A stretch of 17,074 nucleotides of DNA from Bdellovibrionales bacterium (GTDB lineage: Bacteria; Bdellovibrionota; Bacteriovoracia; Bacteriovoracales; Bacteriovoracaceae): NCBI GenBank assembly GCA_005791855.1, contig SXUH01000017.1, forward strand, positions 1 to 17,074. The letters run 5' to 3'. Within the stretch, counting starts at the first letter, position 1; each line of letters opens with the position of its first letter. A program made the translations under genes and the position numbers. The notes beneath the pieces were generated by a model that saw nothing but the letters and a program-made list of their open reading frames with translations, ran no database searches and was not told where the DNA came from. This document shows, piece after piece, positions 1-6,718 of the stretch.

Positions 1-144
1 GACCATCCGATTTTTTCCCGGATTCCGGTGGTCCTCTGCTCCGCCTACGAAGAGAGTGCGAAGTCCATCGGCACCGAACCCGTGCTGATCAAACCCGTGC
101 AGCTCAACTCGTTGACCAGCGCGATCCGGGCGTTCTGTGAATGA
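1..144 (+). CDS. Response regulator receiver domain, C-terminal fragment (5' end outside window)
   Basis: The first 47 codons read in frame 1 to a TGA at 142-144 with no start inside the window. The peptide contains IPVVLCSAYEE followed by VLIKPVQLNSL and a final helix ending RAFCE. This matches the last beta4-beta5-alpha5 part of a CheY-like receiver domain: the switch Ser/Thr region (CSA) and the conserved Lys-Pro (KP). The phospho-acceptor Asp would lie upstream, outside the window. The protein ends directly after the receiver fold, so no output domain follows it; it may be a stand-alone receiver or the last domain of a hybrid protein. Its stop overlaps the start of the downstream kinase (ATGA, 141-144), which points to translational coupling and a shared signalling pathway. 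Confidence 0.8.
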   Translation, partial: DHPIFSRIPVVLCSAYEESAKSIGTEPVLIKPVQLNSLTSAIRAFCE

Positions 145-1325
145 GCGGATTCCCCCTCGTCCAGGTCCTCGTCGTCGACGACAAGCTTGAGAACCTGATC
201 GCGCTGCAGGCCGCCTTCAAGGGCAGCGGCTACGTGGTGAAGGAGGCCCTCTCCGGCTTCGATGCGCTCGAGCTGGTGAAGCACCAGGAGTTCGCGTGCA
301 TCATCCTCGACGTCCAGATGCCCGAGCTCGACGGCTTCCAGACCGCGAAGTTCATGCGGAAGGAGCCGCTCTCGCAGAACACTCCGATCATCTTCGCCAC
401 CGCCATCCACCGCACCGACGAGTACGAGGAGATGGGGTACGTGGCCGGGGCGGTGGACTTCCTCTTCAAGCCCATCAACACCACCATCCTCCGGGCCAAG
501 GTCGCGGTCTTCGTGGAGCTCTACCTCCAGTCCAAGGAGCTGAAGAAGAAGAACCTCCTCCTGGAGGAGGCGATCCAGAAGACCCGGGAAAACGAGAAGC
601 TCAAGGAAGCCCTGGCGGCGCGGGACGAGTTCCTCCTCATGGCGAGCCACGAGCTCATGACTCCCATCACGCCGCTGAGCCTGCAGATGGAAACCTTCAT
701 CCAGCTCTTCTCCGCGTCCCAGGTGGACCGGCTCGACGCCGAGAAGGTCCTCCGCATGCTCTACACGTCCCAGGGCCAGGTCGAGCGCCTCTCGCGGCTC
801 ATCCGGGAACTGGTGGACGTCTCCCGGCTCTCCGCCAAGAAGCTCGAGCTCCAGCTGGCCCCAGTCAACCTCACCGAGCTCCTGCGGAAGGTCCTGACGG
901 ATTTCAAGGAGAACATCGAAAAGTCCGGGAGCTCGATCGTCTTCCATCCCGGGAAGGCCGTCGTCGGGACCTGGGACGCGTTCCGGATCGAACAGGTGAT
1001 CGTGAACCTCCTCACCAACGCGCTCAAGTACGGGGCCGGGCAGCCCATCCAGCTAAAGGTGGAAGAAGTCGGGGAGACGGCGCGCCTGGTGGTCTGCGAC
1101 CGCGGGATCGGGATCTCGCCGGTGGACCACGAGCGGATCTTCAAGCGCTACGAGCGGGCGGTGTCTCCCAAGAGCTACAGTGGCCTGGGCCTCGGGCTCT
1201 ACATCTCCCAGCAGATCGCCGAGCTCCACCACGGGCGGATCTCGGTGGAGAGTGAGCACGGAGCGGGCGCGAAGTTCGTCCTCGAGCTCCCGGTGAGAAC
1301 TCCAGCGCCGGCGGACCGGCGCTAG
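141..1325 (+). CDS. Receiver-histidine kinase (REC-HisKA-HATPase_c)
   Basis: Soluble sensor kinase of 394 residues, with no signal peptide or membrane segment. An N-terminal receiver (about 5-125) has the acidic pair VVDD, the phospho-acceptor D57 in CIILDVQMPELDGF, and the KP pair at K110. A charged coiled-coil linker (about 128-165) leads to a HisKA H-box with H170 in SHELMTP. The ATPase domain shows the N-box (N289/N293 in VNLLTNALKYG), the G1 box DRGIGIS (320-326), an F-box-like IFKRYERA, and the G2 box GLGLGL (348-353). The reverse order (receiver first, kinase second) is typical of kinases whose own phosphorylation is gated by a partner. ATG at 141 overlaps the stop of the upstream receiver gene, so the two are probably co-translated. 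The signal sensed and the target are not visible. The TAG stop lies in a CTAG (1322-1325) facing a convergent small gene. Confidence 0.93.
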   Translation: MSGFPLVQVLVVDDKLENLIALQAAFKGSGYVVKEALSGFDALELVKHQEFACIILDVQMPELDGFQTAKFMRKEPLSQNTPIIFATAIHRTDEYEEMGYVAGAVDFLFKPINTTILRAKVAVFVELYLQSKELKKKNLLLEEAIQKTRENEKLKEALAARDEFLLMASHELMTPITPLSLQMETFIQLFSASQVDRLDAEKVLRMLYTSQGQVERLSRLIRELVDVSRLSAKKLELQLAPVNLTELLRKVLTDFKENIEKSGSSIVFHPGKAVVGTWDAFRIEQVIVNLLTNALKYGAGQPIQLKVEEVGETARLVVCDRGIGISPVDHERIFKRYERAVSPKSYSGLGLGLYISQQIAELHHGRISVESEHGAGAKFVLELPVRTPAPADRR

Positions 1326-1574
1326 GGGACCCGAGTTCCGACGGCCCTGGGTGGCCTCGGAGCGGTCGTAGGTCGAGCCGATCCGCTGGTCCATGATGTG
1401 GATCGGGAAGTCCGGGTGGGTCTTGTTATACTCCGTCACCATGGTCCGGATCATCTCGAGTCTCGTATCGTAGGGCAGGTCCGAGCTGCTCATGTCGGAC
1501 ACGAGTCCCTCGAGGGCCTTGGCGTAGTCCGTGAGTTCGTCCATCGATGCGTTTGCCGTGTGTGAAAAAATCAT
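1322..1574 (-). CDS. Small protein of unknown function, probable 3' frameshift
   Basis: I do not recognise this protein. ATG at 1574 is preceded at good spacing by AAGGAGG, the strongest Shine-Dalgarno in the window. The first 70-75 codons (starting MIFSHTANASMDEL) have G/C third positions like neighbouring genes and give an ordinary acidic, soluble, mostly helical-looking sequence without a signal peptide. As sequenced, the frame misses the stop and runs on antisense through the kinase gene to 1053, where the translation becomes Arg/His/Val-rich like any antisense shadow. Dropping one base at the CCC run 1345-1347 makes the peptide end TQAVGTRVP, with a TAG at 1324-1322 inside the same CTAG that ends the kinase gene. 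This mirrors the shared-stop junctions at 6715-6718 and 9793-9796. Either the gene has a recent frameshift, or the assembly has an indel, or the long readthrough form is real. Confidence 0.5.
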
Positions 1575-1620
1575 ACTCCTCCTTGAATGTACGGGGTTTC
1601 CCATAATTAACTAAATCACA

Positions 1621-1632
1621 TCGAAGCTTCGA
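1621..1632. repeat. 12-bp perfect palindrome TCGAAGCTTCGA
   Basis: This perfect palindrome lies in the AT-rich gap between two divergent genes, about 50 bp upstream of the small minus-strand gene and 120 bp upstream of the outer-membrane protein gene. A half-site copy (CTTCGAA) recurs at 1649-1655. Position and symmetry fit an operator for a dimeric regulator, but no regulator can be named. It could also be chance. Confidence 0.35.
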
Positions 1633-1679
1633 AGTAAAATAGCAAGGGCTTCGAATTTAAGATTAGATGAAATTTTATA

Positions 1680-1700
1680 CCCGAGCGAATCGCTCACGGG
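1680..1700. other. Small hairpin in the divergent intergenic region
   Basis: CCC-GAGCG, loop AAT, CGCTC-(AC)-GGG forms an 8-bp stem with a two-base bulge, about 50 bp upstream of the outer-membrane protein gene. It is followed by GAGA-AAA-TCTC, a second small stem. There is no U-tract directly behind the first stem, so it is not a standard intrinsic terminator. It could be an operator or an unremarkable fold. Confidence 0.3.
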
Positions 1701-1718
1701 CGAGAAAATCTCACCGCC

Positions 1719-1747
1719 TTTAAATTTTTTCTCCGCGGGCTTAGAAT
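1719..1747 (+). promoter_or_regulatory. Sigma70-like promoter giving a probable leaderless mRNA
   Basis: TTTAAA (1719-1724), a 17-bp spacer and TAGAAT (1742-1747) match the sigma70 pattern with 4/6 and 5/6 consensus bases. The predicted start (about 1753-1754) coincides with the ATG at 1753. No Shine-Dalgarno precedes that ATG, so a leaderless transcript is the simplest reading. Confidence 0.5.
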
Positions 1748-1752
1748 TCCTC

Positions 1753-2322
1753 ATGGCAAGATTCCACCTCCTCCTGATCCTCTCTACTCCGCTGGCGACC
1801 GCGTTCGCGGCGACCGCATTCGCGGCAAACCAAAAGTTCACCGTCGAGCCTCTCTACGGAGTGGAGACCTCCCTCGTCCGCTACCCGGAGCCCTCGAAGT
1901 ACGTCTCCCGGGCAACCTATGGACTCCGGGCCCTCTACGGGAGCACGGCCCTCGCCGCCGAAGCCGAGCTCACGCAGGCGAAGTCCCGCGAGGACTACCC
2001 GGATCTCTCCCAGAAAGTTGAGGACACCTCCGACCGGCTCGCGCTGGGCCTTCGGAGCACCTATGGCCTTTCAAGTTTCCTCGGAGTCTACCTCCGCGCC
2101 GGTGGCCGGGCGTCGCAGGGGAAGACGACGGTGACCACCGGTGGGGTGAGCGAAGAAAAGACGAATAAACTCCGAGTCGACCCGTACGCCGGCGCCGGAC
2201 TCCAACTCGCGGTCGCCTCGAACCTGGCGCTCAACGCGGGCGTGACCCTGGTGCGAAACTTCGAAGACAAGTATGATTCGCAGTACACCCTGGGGCTGTC
2301 AGCGCGCTTCGGTAATCGGTAG
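1753..2322 (+). CDS. Small outer-membrane beta-barrel protein
   Basis: 189 residues. A Sec signal peptide (MARFHLLLILSTPLATAFA...) has two successive AFA cleavage sites, the likely mature start being ANQKF. The rest alternates polar and hydrophobic residues in short strands (VEPLYGVETSLV, YGLRALYGSTALAAEAEL, DRLALGLRSTYGL, FLGVYLRAGGRA, VDPYAGAGLQLAV, LALNAGVTLVRNF, QYTLGLSARFGNR). This fits about 8 transmembrane strands and a terminal strand ending in an aromatic residue near the C-terminus, as in OmpA/OmpW-sized barrels. No specific family signature is seen and the function is unknown. The start is chosen because the signal peptide begins directly there. The signal-peptide region contains a 15-bp tandem repeat (1795-1809 and 1810-1824) encoding the double cleavage motif. 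It stands alone, with a gap before the next operon. Confidence 0.75.
   Translation: MARFHLLLILSTPLATAFAATAFAANQKFTVEPLYGVETSLVRYPEPSKYVSRATYGLRALYGSTALAAEAELTQAKSREDYPDLSQKVEDTSDRLALGLRSTYGLSSFLGVYLRAGGRASQGKTTVTTGGVSEEKTNKLRVDPYAGAGLQLAVASNLALNAGVTLVRNFEDKYDSQYTLGLSARFGNR
1795..1824 (+). repeat. 15-bp tandem duplication within a signal peptide
   Basis: Two copies of GCGACCGC(G/A)TTCGCG lie directly in tandem and encode ATAFA-ATAFA. The duplication gives two candidate signal-peptidase sites in a row. It probably arose by replication slippage. Confidence 0.8.
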
Positions 2323-2452
2323 CCTTAGCACCTGCTCCTCCTATCGCAAATTACCATTAAAATCCTGGTTTTTTCTGCACGAGGTTTCGCCAGAGCTTCT
2401 TCTCCGGGCTACCCTTAGACCAGTCGATCACCTCAGGAAAAAAGGAACGCGT

Positions 2453-2716
2453 ATGAACCTCGAACTCCTCCATCGATGGCACTGTCCCTACTCCCGAAAG
2501 GTCCGGGACTTCATCGATCAAAACAACCTCGGCTCCCAGATCAAGCTCTCCGAACTGGACGAAACCACCGGGGCCATCGAACGACTGGTCCAGCTCACCG
2601 GGAAACAGAAATCGCCCTGCCTCCTCATCGACGGCAGGCCACTCCTGGAGAGCGACGAGATCGTCCGCTGGCTGCGGGACAACCTCCTGGACCGGGGGAA
2701 CCACGCCTCGGTATGA
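2453..2716 (+). CDS. Glutaredoxin-like / GST N-terminal-domain protein
   Basis: 87 residues with a thioredoxin fold of glutaredoxin type. An early beta strand (MNLELLHR) leads into the active-site motif C11-P-Y-S14, the monothiol-like CPYS form also seen in GST N-terminal domains. Later, SPCLLIDG (54-61) provides the cis-Pro segment and LLESDEIVRWL the conserved ES(D/x)xI contact of GST/glutaredoxin folds. It probably binds glutathione or a similar thiol and reduces or transfers thiols in the cytoplasm. The start at 2453 follows an AAGGA box at 2442-2446; extending the frame upstream gives non-coding-looking sequence. Its TGA overlaps the ATG of the next gene (ATGA, 2713-2716), so it is the first gene of an operon with an MDR oxidoreductase and a BON-domain protein. 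Confidence 0.85.
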   Translation: MNLELLHRWHCPYSRKVRDFIDQNNLGSQIKLSELDETTGAIERLVQLTGKQKSPCLLIDGRPLLESDEIVRWLRDNLLDRGNHASV

Positions 2717-3756
2717 TGAAGAGGATCGTCATCCACCGCGCCGGCGGGTACGAAGAGCTCAAGCTCGAAGAGGCGGAGGGCCTCCGGGCAGAGGCGGGGC
2801 AGGTGGTGGTCTCCGTGAAGGCCACCGGTGTGAACTACGCCGACGTCGCTGTCCGCTGGGGCCTCTACGAATCGGCCCGGCAGATGGTGGGCTGGCCCAT
2901 CACCCCGGGGTTCGAGTTCTCGGGAGTGGTTCGCTCCTGCGGTGCCGGAGTCCGGAAGTTCGGGCCCGGGCAAAAGGTCCTCGGGGTGAGCCTCTTCAAC
3001 GCCTACGCCTCGGAGGTAGCGGTACCGGAGCACCAGCTCTACACCCTGCCCGAAGGCATGAGCTTCGAAGAGGGTGCGGCCTTCCCCGCGGTCTTCATGA
3101 CCGCCTACCACGCCCTCTTCCAGAACGTCATCACCAGACCCGGGATGAAGGCCCTCATCCACTCGGCGGCGGGCGGGGTGGGGAGTTCCCTGGTCCAGCT
3201 CTGCAGGATCTCCGGCATCGAGAGCATCGGGGTGGTCGGGGCTTCCCACAAGGTTGAAGCGGTCCGGGGCCTGGGCTGCGACCACGTCATCGACAAGTCC
3301 AAGGAAGACCTCTGGAAGAAGGTCGAGGCGTACGCTCCCGAGGGCGTGGACCTCGCCTTCGACGCCAACGGAGTGGAGACCCTGAAGCAGAGCTACCGGC
3401 ACCTCGCTCCCTGCGGGAAGCTCGTCTCCTACGGGGCCCACACCATGCTGCCGAAGTCGGGAGGGAAGGTGAACTGGCCCCGGCTCGTCCTCGCGTACCT
3501 CCGGACTCCGCGGTTCAATCCGCTCCACATGACCTCGGAGAACAAGAGCCTCATCACCTTCAACCTCTCCTTCCTCTTCGGGCGGCGGGACCTCTTCACC
3601 GAGGCCATGGGAGCGCTCCTCGCATGGTACGAAGCTGGAAAACTAGTTCTGCCTCAGATCAAGAGCTTCCCCTTAAGCCAGGTGGGCGAGGCCCACCTGG
3701 CGCTGGAGTCCGGGATGACCATCGGGAAGCTCGTCCTCATCCCGGAGCAAACATAA
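2713..3756 (+). CDS. MDR-superfamily quinone oxidoreductase-type enzyme (VAT1-like)
   Basis: 347 residues, the normal length for zinc-free medium-chain dehydrogenase/reductases. An N-terminal GroES-like domain (about 1-125) includes GVNYADVAVRWGLY and PGFEFSGVV, typical of the quinone oxidoreductase branch, and lacks the zinc-binding cysteines. The Rossmann half carries the NADPH-binding SAAGGVGSSLVQL (151-163) and later DLAFDANG. NPLHMTSENKSLITFNLSFLF and the final GKLVLIPE resemble the VAT-1 homologue subgroup. The expected reaction is NADPH-dependent reduction of a quinone or an enal/enone; the physiological substrate is unknown. Start at 2713 (ATGA overlap) or 2716, as two ATGs are adjacent. 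Coupling to the glutaredoxin-like gene suggests a joint redox or electrophile-detoxification role. It ends in TAA, the only TAA in the window. Confidence 0.9.
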   Translation: MMKRIVIHRAGGYEELKLEEAEGLRAEAGQVVVSVKATGVNYADVAVRWGLYESARQMVGWPITPGFEFSGVVRSCGAGVRKFGPGQKVLGVSLFNAYASEVAVPEHQLYTLPEGMSFEEGAAFPAVFMTAYHALFQNVITRPGMKALIHSAAGGVGSSLVQLCRISGIESIGVVGASHKVEAVRGLGCDHVIDKSKEDLWKKVEAYAPEGVDLAFDANGVETLKQSYRHLAPCGKLVSYGAHTMLPKSGGKVNWPRLVLAYLRTPRFNPLHMTSENKSLITFNLSFLFGRRDLFTEAMGALLAWYEAGKLVLPQIKSFPLSQVGEAHLALESGMTIGKLVLIPEQT

Positions 3757-3766
3757 AGGAGTTCAC

Positions 3767-4111
3767 ATGTGGTGGGTAAGAGAAAATTCAGATCACAGTC
3801 GCGGCGGCTTCCAGAACCGGGACGTCGGGAGAACCGTCTTCGATAACGAGTTCGGGCCCGACCACGGCGTGGACTACGCCCGCTTCGCCGACACCCCGGA
3901 CTTCGCCCGGGACCTGAAGATGAAAAACGACATCCGGGAGAGCCTGGCCCGAGACTTCGAGGGGATCCTCCCGGAGCTCGAGATCGTGGTCCGGAACGGC
4001 TTCGTGATCCTCAAAGGCGACGTCCCGGACGTGACGACCAGGAAGCTCCTGGAAGAAAACGTCGCGGAGTTGGTTGGGGTCCGAGCCGTGATCAACCAAC
4101 TCCACTGCTAG
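3767..4111 (+). CDS. BON-domain protein
   Basis: 114 residues. The N-terminal 45 residues are polar and unrecognised (RGGFQNRDVGRTVFDNEFG). Residues about 50-114 form a BON fold: DIRESLARDFEGILPELEIVVRNGFVILKGDVPDVTTRKLLEENVAELVGVRAVINQL, split here as helix, strand with the conserved (N)GxVxLxGxV pattern, helix, strand (VRAVINQL). BON domains usually bind membranes or lipids and are common in OsmY-like stress proteins, but this one has no signal peptide or lipobox, so it should be cytoplasmic or membrane-peripheral. ATG at 3767 follows AAAGGAG at good spacing and lies 10 bp after the MDR gene, making it the third gene of the operon. Its TAG is inside the first CTAG of the palindromic element. 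Confidence 0.85.
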   Translation: MWWVRENSDHSRGGFQNRDVGRTVFDNEFGPDHGVDYARFADTPDFARDLKMKNDIRESLARDFEGILPELEIVVRNGFVILKGDVPDVTTRKLLEENVAELVGVRAVINQLHC

Positions 4112-4264
4112 AACTTATTTATAAACGCCATCCGCACCGGCGGCCCGGTCCAGCGTTGCCGTCGTCAATCCTCCCTGCGGCGTGCCTCTAGCACGCCTCA
4201 CCGGGCCGCCGGGCGGTCGTCTTTCCTAGTCGCCTTGAATCTGGCATTTCTAAATAAGTTCTAG
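4108..4264. mobile_element. Palindromic MITE-like element (or large bidirectional terminator) between CTAG copies
   Basis: Seen directly: CTAG at 4108-4111 and again at 4261-4264. The ends form inverted repeats 4108-4130 and 4242-4264, matching at 21 of 23 positions, with the outer 14 bp perfect (CTAGAACTTATTTA). Inside is a perfect 13-bp stem, 4137-4149 with 4200-4212 (CCGGCGGCCCGGT), extended by CCGC/GCGG (4132-4135 with 4213-4216) around one bulged A. The central loop contains a 6-bp hairpin (GCGTGC 4180-4185, GCACGC 4191-4196). Two more CTAGs occur inside (4188, 4226). The stop codons of both flanking genes lie in the outer CTAGs. Insertion at CTAG with 4-bp target duplication is known for IS5-type elements; a small non-autonomous element of that kind is my inference. 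No coding region fits. It may also act as a terminator for both genes. Confidence 0.5.
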
Positions 4265-5319
4265 ATCCGGTGACCCTGGGTGAGGTTGTGCTTCTTGTTG
4301 TGGCGGATGGATGACCACAGGGACAGGGCGATGAAGGCCGCGCCGATGAGGCCGGTGAAGACCTCCGGGATGTGCTGGATGGTTCCGGCGAACATGATCA
4401 CGGCGAGGATGCCGATGGCGTAGAAGGCCCCGTGCTCCAGGTACCGGTACTCGCTCAGGGTTCCCTTCTCGACCAGCATGATGGTCAGGCTTCGCACGAA
4501 CATGGCACCGACGCCCAAGCCGATCATGATGACGAAGAGGTTGTTGGTGATGGCGAAGGCCCCGACCACTCCGTCGAAGGAGAAGGAGGCGTCCAGGACT
4601 TCCAGGTAGAGGAACATGCCCATGCTGGCACGGTTAAGATCCAGCTGGTCGGTCTCATCCGGCGACTGGAGGAAGGCGCCGATGCCGTCCACGGCCACGT
4701 AGGTGACCACACCCCAGATCCCGCTCACGAGGAAGCTCATCTTCTCTTGGTCGGCCTGGTACTGGGAGAAGATGTAGAGGGTGATGAGGGTCACGGCGAT
4801 CTCCACGGCCTCCATCCGGCCGAGCTTACTGATGGGAGCTTCGATGACGTGGATCCAGAAAACTTCTTTGCCTTCTTCGAAGAAATACTTGAGCGCCACC
4901 AGCATGAGGAAGGCCCCGCCGTAGGCGGCGATGCTCACGTGGGCGGAGAGCATGATCTTGGCGTATTCGTCCGGCTTCGTTGCAGCGAGAACGAGGGCGT
5001 CGATCGGATTGATCCAGGCCATGACGCCCACAAGGAGAAGTGGGAAGACAAGCCGCATCCCGAAGACTGCGATCATGATACCCCAGGTGAGGAACCGGTG
5101 CTGCCAGAGGGGAGTCATCTTCTTTAAGACGATGGCGTTCACGACGGCGTTATCAAAGGAGAGGGAAATTTCAAGCACGCTCAGCACCGTTGTCAGGAAG
5201 AGGGCCGAGAGCGCACCTGCCATGGTTCCCGAATAATACTGGCCGATGAAAAATGCCGCCGCAGCTCCAATTAGAGATAGTAGTATCGAACCTTTGAAAT
5301 ACTTCATGATATCTTGCAT
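4261..5319 (-). CDS. TerC/DUF475-family integral membrane protein
   Basis: 352 residues from the chosen ATG, with about 8-9 hydrophobic segments. The two hallmark acidic motifs of the TerC/YkoY superfamily are present: EISLSFDNAVVNA (D56 in the first half) and EVLDASFSFDGVVGAF (D249 in the second half). The internal duplication is typical. GLGVGAMFVRSLT and YLEHGAFYAIG near the C-terminus match the DUF475 branch. TerC-type proteins are implicated in tellurite resistance, in metal (Mn) homeostasis and in loading metal into exported proteins; the role here is not determined. ATG at 5319 (MQDIMKYF) is preferred because it lies just before the first membrane segment, but no clear Shine-Dalgarno is seen. 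An upstream ATG at 5379 would add 20 polar residues, and ATG at 5307 is also possible. Its TAG is in the second CTAG of the adjoining palindromic element. Confidence 0.88.
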   Translation of the reverse strand: MQDIMKYFKGSILLSLIGAAAAFFIGQYYSGTMAGALSALFLTTVLSVLEISLSFDNAVVNAIVLKKMTPLWQHRFLTWGIMIAVFGMRLVFPLLLVGVMAWINPIDALVLAATKPDEYAKIMLSAHVSIAAYGGAFLMLVALKYFFEEGKEVFWIHVIEAPISKLGRMEAVEIAVTLITLYIFSQYQADQEKMSFLVSGIWGVVTYVAVDGIGAFLQSPDETDQLDLNRASMGMFLYLEVLDASFSFDGVVGAFAITNNLFVIMIGLGVGAMFVRSLTIMLVEKGTLSEYRYLEHGAFYAIGILAVIMFAGTIQHIPEVFTGLIGAAFIALSLWSSIRHNKKHNLTQGHRI

Positions 5320-5413
5320 GCCTGACTCTTTGTTTGTGTTTGGGAGAGTATGGTCTATTTGACGTGATTTGGCATGCATTTAATCCATGACGCCGAGCTA
5401 AAAAACTAAAAAT

Positions 5414-5441
5414 TTGGCTTCTTCATCCTATGGGCTATGCT
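5414..5441 (+). promoter_or_regulatory. Promoter-like boxes giving a near-leaderless mRNA
   Basis: TTGGCT (5414-5419), a 16-bp spacer and TATGCT (5436-5441) place the predicted start at about 5448, two bases before the ATG at 5450. There is no Shine-Dalgarno before that ATG. The same -10-like hexamer TATGCT precedes the RbgA gene at a similar distance. Confidence 0.4.
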
Positions 5442-5449
5442 TTCTTCCT

Positions 5450-6718
5450 ATGCTCAAGATCTTATCCTTTCTCATCATTCTTCAAGTCACCAGTGCTCTG
5501 GCCAGAAGCCATCACATGGACCTGGAGATGACTGGCAAGGAGTACTTAAGACTGCTCGAGGCCAATCCTACCTATAAAATGGTTACTGACGCCGAAGACC
5601 TGGAGCTGCAGGCCTTCTTAGAATTCGGAAAGCGCAACCTCGAATGGGTAGATTTCATCAACCAAGCTCGGCCTCTTGGATCGAAGCTCTCACTCACCAG
5701 CCGGGCAACACAGGCGGGGAATCCGGTTTCAGGCCCCCGGGTCTATAACTTCAAGGTCATCAAAGACCGCTGGTCAATCCTGCGGGCCCTGGTCCCGGAG
5801 ACGGTACGGGAGATTGTTTTCAACCAAGGTCCCTATCAGGCGAGGCCTGGTCTCACCGAGAGGGAGCTGGTCGAGTGGCTCTTCCAGATCGACCAAGCCT
5901 ACCAGCTCGCGGCCCGGTACCGGATGAACAGGCCCAAGAAGCACCTCCTGGCCCAGAGGATCTCCACGGACGTGCGTGGGTACCTGGAGCTCAGAGATGA
6001 TCCGGACCTCGATTCGAAGCTCAGGGCCTGGGCGACCATCGGGCCCTCGAAGCAGGACTACCTCAAGAGGCACCTCCTCTTGCTTTGTCTAAACTCCGGA
6101 CGCTCGAGGTTTGAGTGCGCAAAGAAGTTCGAGGCCGCAGTCCTGGAGGCGAACGTCCTAGGGTTCAAGACTGCCCACTGGAAGGCCGGAGAAAAAAATT
6201 ACCAGAGCTTCTTCTCCCTCTGGGGCTCCCGCACCGACCACACCTGGAGCGTCCTGGATGAGAAGAACATGTACTTCCCCTTCACCCACCCGGGGAGTCC
6301 GGAGGTCCACCGGTTCCTGGAGGACAACATCGAAGCCGAGTGGCAGTGGGACGGGTGGAGGCTCAATCTGGACTTCCTCCGGACCTCGGACCCGCAGGTC
6401 TCCCGCGTGGTCTTCGAACCCGGGGTCACTCCCCACGTCAACTGGCTCTTCGGCACCGTCATCTACCTCGACGCCAACGCTCCGCTAACGGAGTACGATG
6501 TCCAGTGGACCATCCGGCACGAGTTCGGGCACCTCCTCGGATTCCCGGACTGCTACCACGAGTTCTACGACGAGGAGCTCGAGGCCTTCGTCTCCTACCA
6601 GCTCGACGTCACCAACCTCATGTGCAGCCGCCGCGGCAAGCTCAAGGAAACCCACTTCATCCAGCTCAAGAAGTTCTACTACCGGGAGGAAGCACCCGAG
6701 GACGGGGCCGGTTTCTAG
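5450..6718 (+). CDS. Secreted zinc metallopeptidase-like protein (HExxHxxGxPD)
   Basis: 422 residues from the ATG at 5450. MLKILSFLIILQVTSALA is a Sec signal peptide; a TTG at 5414 would add 12 residues and is less likely. The middle part (about 30-330) is unrecognised. Near the C-terminus H357-E-F-G-H361 continues as LLGFPDCYHEFYD, giving an HExxHxxGxPD zinc site with Asp367 as candidate third ligand, followed by a Met-turn-like DVTNLMC. Third-ligand Asp and a Met-turn occur in snapalysin (M7)-type metzincins, and a similar HExxHxxGLPDxY occurs in M6 InhA peptidases. Assignment to a family is not secure. It is presumably periplasmic or secreted after export. The TAG stop shares CTAG (6715-6718) with the convergent beta-barrel gene. 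A second protein with the same motif is encoded at 9793-11001. Confidence 0.75.
   Translation: MLKILSFLIILQVTSALARSHHMDLEMTGKEYLRLLEANPTYKMVTDAEDLELQAFLEFGKRNLEWVDFINQARPLGSKLSLTSRATQAGNPVSGPRVYNFKVIKDRWSILRALVPETVREIVFNQGPYQARPGLTERELVEWLFQIDQAYQLAARYRMNRPKKHLLAQRISTDVRGYLELRDDPDLDSKLRAWATIGPSKQDYLKRHLLLLCLNSGRSRFECAKKFEAAVLEANVLGFKTAHWKAGEKNYQSFFSLWGSRTDHTWSVLDEKNMYFPFTHPGSPEVHRFLEDNIEAEWQWDGWRLNLDFLRTSDPQVSRVVFEPGVTPHVNWLFGTVIYLDANAPLTEYDVQWTIRHEFGHLLGFPDCYHEFYDEELEAFVSYQLDVTNLMCSRRGKLKETHFIQLKKFYYREEAPEDGAGF

Noticed and set aside
2323..2452. Intrinsic terminator after the first beta-barrel gene (CCTGG followed by a T run)
   Set aside because: A T-run (about 2369-2374) is present, but no stable stem precedes it, so I do not call it a terminator.
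2518..3528. 336-codon minus-strand open frame
   Set aside because: Antisense shadow of the MDR gene and the glutaredoxin-like gene; no recognisable protein features.
4112..4260. tRNA or CRISPR in the structured gap
   Set aside because: There is no cloverleaf, no anticodon stem or TTC arm, and no repeated spacer-like units. The symmetry is a single nested palindrome.
4372..5127. 251-codon plus-strand open frame opposite the TerC gene
   Set aside because: His/Asp/Glu/Gly-rich shadow of a membrane-protein gene. The TerC motifs on the minus strand are decisive.
5414..5449. TTG start for the first metallopeptidase, adding 12 residues
   Set aside because: The ATG at 5450 opens directly into a clean signal peptide, and the upstream codons overlap the predicted promoter boxes.
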